Part shown: one piece after another, positions 33,101-41,000 of the stretch
How positions within the stretch are numbered: position 1 is the first letter of the stretch
Layout of the letters: every line of letters begins with the position of its first letter
Notes under the pieces: model-generated
The model's input: the letters and a program-made list of their open reading frames with translations, nothing else
Told to the model about the DNA's origin: nothing
Databases searched by the model: none
From: Brachycybe producta
Taxonomy: Eukaryota > Arthropoda > Diplopoda > Playtdesmida > Andrognathidae
NCBI GenBank assembly: GCA_036925085.1
Contig: JAUPFP010000014.1
Coordinates: 1,244,001-1,308,000, forward strand
DNA length: 64,000 nucleotides
Direction: 5' to 3'
Made by a program: the position numbers and the translations under genes

Positions 33101-33583
33101 TATACAAAGCTTTAAAAATATGTACTTTTTTGTCGATTTCAGTATGAAATATTAACAATAAACTGATGAAATTTTACCTGTAAAGTAGTTGCTATTAATT
33201 TGTTTTTTTCTCCAGTAATTACTGAATAGTTAGTTTTTACTGTACGGTTATATATTACTTTGTTTTTGCCAATGTGAAGCCGTACTGTAAAAGGAATGAT
33301 TTGTACTTTTTACGTTCTGTTGCATTAACATAAGATCTTCGAAACATTTGGCCGAAAATAAGGAAGGATTTTCCGCTATTACGATCGGTTCTAGAAAAAA
33401 CCTGTGTAAGAAGTCCATGGAAAATTTTAAAATGTGTTTTCTCGCAGTTTTTATAATGGTTCTTTTGTCAATTTCGATATTTTCGACATTGTCCAAATTC
33501 GATTTATCGACGAGTTTCGTACACAACGTTCCGTGAAATTGCAGTAACACTAAAAGATAGATGAGACAAGTTGGCGACATCAT
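21161..33583 (-). CDS. nrf-6-like: Gene B: NRF-6-like membrane acyltransferase-3 family protein, complete, 15 exons, 716 aa
   Basis: Exons: 33583-33259, 32464-32262, 31538-31463, 30589-30502, 29305-29205, 28178-27999, 27910-27817, 26620-26528, 25635-25467, 25390-25311, 24229-24116, 24036-23907, 23080-22891, 22250-22108, 21325-21161; total 2151 nt, phases identical to gene A. Two adjacent ATGs (33583, 33580) precede a signal peptide (MMSPTCLIYLLVLLQFHG). The NRF domain runs to about residue 230 with SAKCFED, PIQC, KHCL and LCMPSTC. The acyltransferase-3 domain carries LDGIRAIS, VMGHTYF, VDTFLSLRSGFL, CLPQTWYLCLDMFYY, YYTPWGRM, ACASGYGG and SRLSYVAYLVH. The C-terminus is short and charged. The intron 9 donor is GC. 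The exon 14 acceptor follows an A-rich run and looks weak, but the exon length (143 nt) matches the other copies exactly. A MITE copy abuts the stop codon. Exons 9-10 and intron 9 are nearly identical to gene C. Confidence 0.9.
21675..21875. mobile_element. GC-box palindromic MITE in gene B intron 14
   Basis: GGCATGTAAAGACA and TGTCTTTACATGCC ends; GTTTGCCCCGCCTCTTTTAT and its inverse inside; CCAATTGGAAATTGA core. Confidence 0.6.
22345..22605. mobile_element. Palindromic MITE (GGAGCCCTGTAAAGGAC ends) in gene B intron 13
   Basis: GGAGCCCTGTAAAGGACA at the left, GTCCTTTACAGGGCTCC at the right, and GTTGCGCGCACCATACTC with its inverse inside. Another copy at 53110-53770 has been split by a second element. 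Confidence 0.65.
23165..23645. mobile_element. Two TTGGCACACA-family MITEs in tandem, gene B intron 12
   Basis: Copy 1 at 23165-23395 and copy 2 at 23440-23645 share CACAGACCACTTTT, GGTCGGTTTTGGCGACAACC, CCACAAAAAGTGGTCTTGTG and TTCCATCGCTTAAAGGTTCG. The interval between them repeats ACAAGGGTTGGAGGTGTGGA, so the pair arose by duplication of a longer unit. Confidence 0.6.
23655..23815. repeat. Foldback-like CCCTAAA array (half element)
   Basis: About eight units of the type GGGACATTTGCCCTAAAACC in one orientation only. Confidence 0.6.
24945..24986. repeat. Perfect 42-bp palindrome in gene B intron 10
   Basis: CATAGCCTCCTTATATAGAGA is followed directly by its exact reverse complement with no loop. 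Pairing stops outside these bases. Confidence 0.85.
25756..26058. mobile_element. Mutator-type MITE, 303 bp, with exact 10-bp target duplication
   Basis: AGGGCTCGGATTTTGATGCA and the inverse bound the element; ATTGATTAGT occurs immediately on both sides (25746-25755 and 26059-26068). Gene B intron 8. Confidence 0.7.
26418..27046 (+). CDS. Possible small secreted-protein gene nested antisense in gene B (2 exons, 154 aa), unrecognised
   Basis: Exon 1 (26418-26516) starts ATG in good context (A at -3, G at +4). It encodes MEANMSLFWWATTFLIISSH and following residues, a credible signal peptide, and ends phase 0 at CGC|GTTAAA. A phase-0 acceptor (ACATTATAG) precedes an open frame from 26681 to a TAG at 27044-27046, 122 codons with four cysteines (TGCQPD, LICPEY, KTCRNG, STCVIV) and many Trp, Pro and Ser. 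The frame is richer in G+C than its surroundings. The putative intron would overlap gene B exon 8 (26528-26620) on the other strand, and the donor is weak. I do not recognise the protein. It could also be a fragment of a transposon or retrocopy, or chance. Confidence 0.3.
27060..27790. other. Unassigned part of gene B intron 7
   Basis: Less AT-rich than most introns. A tandem partial duplication of about 70 bp lies at 27350-27465 (TTGGGCCTGTGT...GTCCCAACTGG twice), and a short inverted pair AACAATTACATTAAAAC lies near 27200-27235. Function unknown. Confidence 0.35.
28650..29095. repeat. Large inverted repeat in gene B intron 5
   Basis: ACCACGTGGCTAGTCAGTCA at the left pairs with TGACTGACTAGCCACGTGGT at the right, and pairing continues through AAAAGGGAAAAG and TTACCGGTAATT toward a centre near 28860. 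Flanking DNA from 28230 on repeats GGCAATGTGCAGAAT-type words, so the whole 28200-29150 interval looks like one element. Confidence 0.65.
29925..30310. mobile_element. Foldback-like element, array copy 3
   Basis: Left arm of CCCTAAAGGGACATTTG units and right arm of TTTAGGGCAAGTGG units, meeting near 30140. Gene B intron 4. Confidence 0.6.
30850..31345. mobile_element. Palindromic element (AGCTGACAAAA ends), copy 1
   Basis: AAGCTGACAAAAGTGCAACA at the left and GTTTTGTCAGCTTGG at the right, interior of AGACAAAACACAAA words and their complements. A second copy at 62448-62930 shares the central GATGTTTACCGACTTG. Confidence 0.6.
31665..31845. repeat. Degenerate pentamer tract (TTCGG/TTAGG)n
   Basis: GGTTCGGTTAGGTTT-type phrases for about 180 bp. 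It includes the TTAGG pentamer of arthropod telomeres, mixed with TTCGG and TTTGG. Confidence 0.75.
31955..32252. mobile_element. Mutator-type MITE in gene B intron 2
   Basis: AGGGTTCGGATTTTTATGCA start and AAAAATCCGAGCCCT end, with the TAGAGG / CCTCTA hairpin. It ends about 10 bp from the exon 2 donor (exon ends 32262). Confidence 0.6.
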
Positions 33584-34013
33584 ATTTGTCTGCTGCTGAG
33601 TTGGTTAATCTCAATGTCTGTCTGTATACCTTATGACGACGATGATCTCGTAAACTACTTGTCAAGTTTGATAGGAAAAATTGTTACGAAAACATCTGGT
33701 TTTCGAGGAGCCACACTTGGTATAGGTAGCGTTTACGAACGGCAACACCAACACGGCTAGATGTTTATTTAGTTTCTTCCCCCCTTCCTTCGGTGTTTAT
33801 TTAATAGCATGTCAACAATGGAATATATATATATATTGAGTTTTTGTATTTTGATTGTTTTCATTTTCATTGTGGATTTACCCAAGTAGATCGTCGACAA
33901 TTTTTTTTTTGAATATGCATGAAGGAAATAACAGCTAGTTTATTTTGTACAAATGAGAAAAGTGGGTTTTTTTTAGTCGTTCTGTCCTTCTATTGGAATA
34001 CTTTCTATATTTA
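33584..34013. other. Upstream flank of gene B
   Basis: AT-rich, with a short (TA)n run near 33825-33837. The gene B promoter should be here; no motif can be assigned confidently. Confidence 0.4.
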
Positions 34014-34072
34014 CAGTAGAACGTCGATTATCGGAATTAATGTTGGACATGCATATAGTTCCGATAATCGAA
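34014..34072. mobile_element. Pogo-like terminal repeat fragment
   Basis: CAGTAGAACGTCGATTATCG faces CCGATAATCGAAAGTTC. The wording resembles the ends of pogo/Tigger-type elements. Only the ends remain, about 60 bp. Confidence 0.4.
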
Positions 34073-34075
34073 AGT

Positions 34076-34720
34076 TCACCTAATTGTAACAGGGCTGGCC
34101 CTCGACCAGAATGTTGCTCGTTGGGTGGCTGGTCCCATACCAGACGGTTGAGTCCGGGTCGTGCGACGCTCCACACTCTCCGAGCTCGGGCTCTGTGACC
34201 TGCCGGGTGACCCAGGTCTACTTGTTGACCTGGATGTGCGGCCCTTGGTCACACCCCCACCTCGAGTTGGAGTTGGACTTCCTGGCATTGTCGATCTGTT
34301 TTGGGTTCCGTGTAGACGGGACTCCTAGTTCCCACAATTTAAAGATTCAGTGACGACTCTACGCCTCCCAGAGGTATTCTCGCGAACAAGAGAAAGACTT
34401 CTCCTTTTTGCGATACTACTGGTTTATTTTATAAGCGACTGTAACATTTTACAATAAAACACAAATTACAATAAAATACATAAGCGATATAAAATAGCAT
34501 AAGCAACTTATATAACTTAAAGCTATAACAAAAAGCTATTTTGGCTTAGAATTTTCTACTCTCAAACGAGGAGGGAAACATTCTGGTCCCGCAACTTTTT
34601 GCCTACTGTCCTCCCGAGGGTACCTCGCGTGCTTGTTTTATTACTCTGGCTGTTGGGAGGGGCCACTCGTGACCAGTGGCCGCCCATAGGTCGTGCTGAA
34701 CAATGGCAATCTCTGGTCAA
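34076..34720 (-). mobile_element. Probable LTR-retrotransposon fragment (LTR plus leader and start of a reading frame)
   Basis: On the minus strand a GC-richer segment (from about 34720) leads through an A+T block with AATAAA-like words to about 34340. It is followed by a 71-codon open frame (ATG at 34288) coding for a basic Ser/Pro/Arg-rich peptide, as at the start of some gag proteins. It stops where the pogo-like fragment begins. No integrase or reverse transcriptase is present. Base composition differs from both neighbours. Confidence 0.35.
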
Positions 34721-35043
34721 AAAATATTTTCTTTTTTGGAACTCATTTCTCCGAAATATGCAAATGATTTCGTAGAAATTATTTGGGCTTGTCCAGTGTC
34801 ACTGGACATGAGGAAAAGTAATGTCCTCTTTTAATTGTTTCCATGTGTGACGACAAAAAACCTTTTCGTCTTTCGGACACTTGTTTCTCTTTATGGGCCA
34901 CCTTTCCATTCAAAGAAAAGGGGTGGTCAAACTTCAGAAGACCTAGTAGCGACATCCCCCACACATGTGTGCGCTGACACATGTCTTACAAAACACGAGC
35001 CTTACAAAAAAAACACAATTATTTGACTTTTAAAATATAATTT

Positions 35044-35049
35044 TTTATT
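35044..35049 (-). promoter_or_regulatory. Poly(A) signal of gene C
   Basis: AATAAA on the minus strand begins 11 nt downstream of the gene C stop codon, so the 3' UTR would be very short. Confidence 0.6.
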
Positions 35050-35059
35050 TGTCTTTTAG

Positions 35060-38000
35060 CTAAATCTCTGTTTTGTTTTCATTCCAAAATACACCAACTT
35101 TGGAATCCGTATTCCCATCATTTTCGAACAATTTTATTGAGTTTTCGGAATGTTTTACTTCTCGACGTGTTGGTTCCTTCAAAGTCTCCTGTAATATCTG
35201 ATTTGCATCTTTGATTTTGGTGTGTTTATTGCGAAGAAAGGCATGTTCCAAAGCCAAACCGGGTGCTTCGATAGCGATATGGAATATCCACGAAACGATC
35301 ATGGTAATCGTAATCATGGCGATGCTAATATAAACCTATGAACAATTAAAATGACAATTAGTTATTTTTTTGTTTTTATACAAACCCCCCCCCCCAAAAA
35401 AAAACTAATTATCGATCGGTATTTACTGCATAGGAGATTTCGACGTAAACCGTTTCATTACGAGAAAGAAAAAAATGTACGATGACCGGAATATGAACGA
35501 GGTAGGCCACGTACGATAGTCGACTGATTGGAATAAAGCCATTCCAAGATAATATCGAATTGATCACTCCTGTTTTTTTTACCGATATACGAATATTAAT
35601 TAATATATGAACGATTTTATGTTCGATTATCGTTATGATTTAGAACTCATTTTTAATTTATGGTTACGAGAACAAACATTATAATGAGAAATTCAAAGTG
35701 TCCTAGAAACTAGAATGAGTAAATTGAATCACTTAATGGTATTATCGTGTTGATATCTTTTAAAATAAGCTTTTTTTTATATCAGTTTTCTCCATAAAAA
35801 AGGTTTATTTTGAAAGATATCAACACGATAATACCATTAAGTGATTCAATTTACTCATTTAAGTGACTGTGAAGCTACCCTTCTAGTTTCTAAAACACTT
35901 TCAAATTTTTTTCTTAATTTTGCTCCCGAAATAAAAAAAACAGAAATAACCAGAGTTCGAGAGCGTTTACAACTTTAAAACCACCTTAATCAGAATTAAT
36001 TATGGAAAAATGTAAAATATGTTAGAAACTAGAACGGGTAGCTTAATCACTTTCATTTTTTCATGTTTGATATCTTTTAAAATAAACTTTTTATGGACAA
36101 AGATTTAATAAAAAATATTCTCTACTTAATGTTGGATCACATGCTATAATAATAGCCTTAAGTGATTGAGCTACCCTTCTAGTTTCTAAAACACTTTGAA
36201 CACATAGTTTTACTACCTCCATATCCTGTTGCACAAGCAAATACGATCCAACCAATGCATATTGCCCATCCAGGACGTGATAACGAGCCGTATACCGTGT
36301 ATATTGCATTGGTCATGTGTTTCTTTCCACCGACGTAGTCACTCGTACCGAACAGGAGGTAAGATATGACGGCCAATGCAACGAACCATATGACGGCCAC
36401 TACATTCTGTACAGATGATAACTAGGGCTCGGATTGTTATGCAATATAACAATTAAAATGTTTCTCAATCTGTGGCCCATGTGCCCAATTGTGAAATAAC
36501 AATCTCCCATTTAGAGATCAACCAACAATTAGAATTTTTTTTTTCAATCAAAAACATCTTGTTAGAGGCTAGAACTTTCTAGTTGAGAACTGATAGTAGC
36601 CAGACAGCTAGCCTCTAACCAGCCTTTGTGATTTGAAAAAAAGCATAATTGAAGTTGTTCTAATGATGATGATTATTTCACAATTGGCACATGGGCCACA
36701 AATTGAGAAACATGATATATTGCATTAAAATTTCGAGCGATAATGATAACTAATTTTAATTAACGCAATCATAATGAAGCTTAAATATCAAATAATTTAA
36801 GCAGTTGGTTCACCTTAGATAATATAATGTTGTCGCCTTTTTTAAAGTAGAAATAACCAAATAACATTCCTGCAAGAAATGCATGCATTCTTCCCCATGG
36901 AGTATAATACACTGTGAATGCAAATTCGCTTCGTTTATCTCCACTTTTGGTGATAGAAATGAATCATACAATTATTAATAACACGAAAAACGAAATTAAC
37001 TACAGTGGAAAACGTTTTAACACGAAATATGTTTGTTTTTTCCGGTCTTTTTGGATTAGTTTTTTTTTTCTTCCATTAAGACAAAACGAATAACTCGAAA
37101 AAATTGGTTAACACGAAATATCTTATTTTTTTTTTTTTTGAAGGGCCAGATTAGAAATTACGTAAAATTTTTCTCTTAACACGAAATAAAATTATAAGGT
37201 CCAGATTTATTAGGATAATTAATAAACAAACAAAAAAACGAGGGTAACCGCGGTTTTCAAAAATGAAACTCGAAAAACCGCGGTTTTTCGAAAATCCCGG
37301 TTTGCGAAAATCGCGGTTTCCCCAAACTCTACTTCCATTTCGTACTAAACGATTTTTTACTGTAGCCTAATATGAATAATTCGCCATACTCAGCTTGGAG
37401 ATCGAGGTATGAGGCTAGGTCATTGTAGTGGATCGTTGCTGCTACCCAAATAATTGCTTCAATAAGACATGCTGCACACATAACTAAACCAATGACTGGT
37501 TTTCTATAGTTAGAAAAAAACATTAAAAACAGATTAATACTTATGAAGATACACATCGCAAAATTACTTTGAAAAATCTCCACAAAGAGCGCTAGCATCG
37601 TTTTTCTATTGAGACCATAGACCCGATGTTAAAAGAAAAAAATGTTAATTTTGAAAATAAAAGTCGCGGCGGCAATATGTTTATTTTTCATATTTAAAGT
37701 TGTCCAATTTTGATGGTTCAAAGTGCACTGTGCATCTTAAATATATGCTGATCGCATGATAGAATGACAAAAAATTGGTAAGTGCGGTTCTATTTTTTAA
37801 AAAATATTTCCAAATCGCGAATTTTTAACTCTTATGTTAACTCCATTGAGTTGGTCCTCGTTAGACAAAAACATCCATTAAAATGCTCGTAAAAATACGT
37901 AAAAATAATTTTAAAAAACCATAAAAAATCAACAAGTGCGCCAATGTGTTGGTTTCACTGTGGTTTAATTGTGGTTTTTTAAAAATTATTTTTTACGTAT

Positions 38001-41000
38001 TTTTACCAACATTTTAATGGATGTTTTTTTCTTACGAGGACGTACTCAATGGAGTTTAACATAAGAGTTAGAAATTCGCGATTTTGAAATACTTTTTAAA
38101 AATAGAACCACACTTACCAACTTTTTGTCATTCTATCACTCAATCAGTATATATTTAAGGAGCACATTACACTTTGAACCATCAAAATTGGACAACTTTA
38201 AATATGCAAAATAAACATATTGCCGCCGCAACTGTGTATTTTAAAAATTAACATTTTTTCTTTAACAATTATTTCTATGGGCTCAATAGAAAAACGATGC
38301 TAGCGCTCTTTGTGGAAATTTTTCGGAGTAGTTTTATTATGTAGCCTCTTAAGTCGAAGATTAGCTTATGTTACTTACTTGTGAAGTGGATAAAGAAGAA
38401 TTGGTGAAAAGACATAGTAAAACATATCCAAACAAAGGTACCACGTTTGAGGAAGACACTATATTCTCGTAAAGTGGGGGGAAAAATGTCATCGTAATTT
38501 TTCTTTGGAAATTATTGTTGTTTTTTTTTCTAAGCTTGCCTTATCTTCTTCCCAGTAGTAAGTTTGAATGTAGAGTAAATGTTTCCACCAGTTTTGACGG
38601 CAATAGTTGACATCGTAATACTTACCACTTCTCCAAATGATACCATTTGCCAATTGAATGAAGGGGCCGGACATAATTGCTAAGACAAGTGCATATGTTG
38701 GCAAAATCCTTTTGACAAAAATGATTTAAGTAAACCAATTACTCATGCAAGCAGCCAAGAAGGCATGTGACAGAGGGAGGAGCAGTATATGCTAAAATGC
38801 ATTGTCAAAAACTCAAAGATAGAAATTCAATTAAACAATTTCAATTGTTTTTTTTTTTTTTTCTGTTGAGAATAGTAGTTAGCTTACCTCCAAATACGGT
38901 GAATATAAAATTGTAGAATGTTAAATTGACCATTTCGACGTTTCATTTCCTTCATAAAGATATAAACCAATAGAAATCCACTACCAAAAAAAACATACAG
39001 AAATATTATTTTGAGATCTTAATTCTAAAGCTGCGGCACCACATGCCGATATTTGTTCGTCAGTTGACATTGTTTCGAAAGTTGAACAACAACATCCGCT
39101 TTAGAAACAGTTTTGTTGTTGTTGTTGTTGTTGTTGTTGCTAACATTCTAAGGAACCACAAAACTCTGGAAGTACAGCCGTATACCTCGCTAAACGTTAA
39201 ATCTGAGAACGATACCTCGTTATAACGTTGTTGACCAATCTATAGCTTTATGCAGAAGTGCCTTTACTTCAGTAATGATTCGGTTAACGATATAATTTTC
39301 AGGAACCGCAAACTTATCGTTAAGAGATCTATGACATGTACGAGCCGCAAAATCGTTATGTGTCTAGAGACCTTAAGGCCTGTTTCACACGGCCCACTTT
39401 TGTGACGCCTCGTAAAGTGGTCGGGGTTTTTTTTTAGCAGGACCAATGATTACTTAGAAAGTGGTCACACTATAACCACCGCCCAACAGTGTTTTTGTCG
39501 CAATGACATTGGGTTGAGTCCTGCTACCAGTGGCGAACACCACATTTTTGTTGAATATGATAATTCAAGGTGGCTCACATTGGTGGTCCGCGTGAAATAA
39601 GCCGAGTCAACCACTTTGTGGCACTACAGAGTAAAATTGAGCCACTTGCCAATTGTAGTAGTGCCTAGACATACCCACAATCAATTGATAAGTAGTACCA
39701 AAAGCGTTAAATATACCTTAAAGACAGAAATGTATCCACTGACAGTTCTGCATTCGGAATTAGTTGATAGAAAAATTTCTTTCTGTCTAGAATAGATTGT
39801 AGAGGATTTTCTGTTTTGGCAAAAAAAAATGGACATATATACCGGTACCAATTGTATTTTTAAAAAAAATGGTAACATATGATGGCATTGAATAGCAGTC
39901 TTAAACTTACTCCAGAATAACTCAGAATGTAATTGAAAAAATGTATGTCCAATGATAACATAGATCATTGAAAGAGCTCGTAGTCCGTGAATGGCTGACA
40001 GAATTCCTTCTCCTTGTTTGTCCGTCTTGAAAAGTTTCTTCGTGTTACGTATTGCCGAAAATGCAAACAGAAACTTTTGTATTTGTGTATCTAATATTCG
40101 AAATATGTATCATTATAATAGGGCTCGGATTTTTATGCAAATATATTAAGCAAATGTATCTCAAATTTATGAGCTCAAGAACCAATTGTTGAAGTGTATA
40201 GAGAAATGCTAATTTTTGAACAGTGGCATAGCTAGGTTTGGTTGCGCCCCTCGCCTTTGCACGCCCACCCCCAAATGCGCCCTCCAGACCTCCTGCGCCA
40301 CCCACCCCTCCCCTTTCTGCAGTTGCGGTGGATGTGGGTCCTCAGCTACGCCCTCTGATCTTGAAGTCCACGAGTTTCTAAATGCGGTTGCAACTGTTTC
40401 TGCTGTGATGTCTGCGAGCTGAGACTGCATCTAGCCACCGTATATAAAACGATTAAACATGGCGAGATAATAAGAGAATCCTGAAGAAGGGTGGCATGGG
40501 TCCAATGGTGTCAACGTGGACATGCTCGAAACGCAATTTGTGAACTTGGAAATGTGGACAGAGGTGCTGTGATGGGAATGTTTAGATCAACCAACAATTG
40601 TGATTGTTTACAATCAAAAACGGCCTGGTTAGAGGCTTGAACTTTCTAGTTGGCAACTGATAAGTAACCAGACATCTAGCCTCTAATCAGCCCTTTTTTG
40701 ATTAAGAAAAAAGCATACTTGCAGTTTGCCCTAATTATGATGATGATGATTGCTTCATAACTGAGCACTTGGACCACAAATTGAGAAACAGTTTGCTTTG
40801 CTATTTTTTTTTGCATAAAAATGAGTTAAACTGACAGGCAATTAGAAATCGGGACGAACATAAGTTGGCTCCGCCCTTTTTATGACGAACGGCAACTTCT
40901 AATTGGTTGGTTATGTAGTCTGACGTCACATGCTCCGCCCTTTTCAACGTCGAACCACACAACAAACCAATTAGAAGTTGCCGTTTGTCATAAAAAGGGC

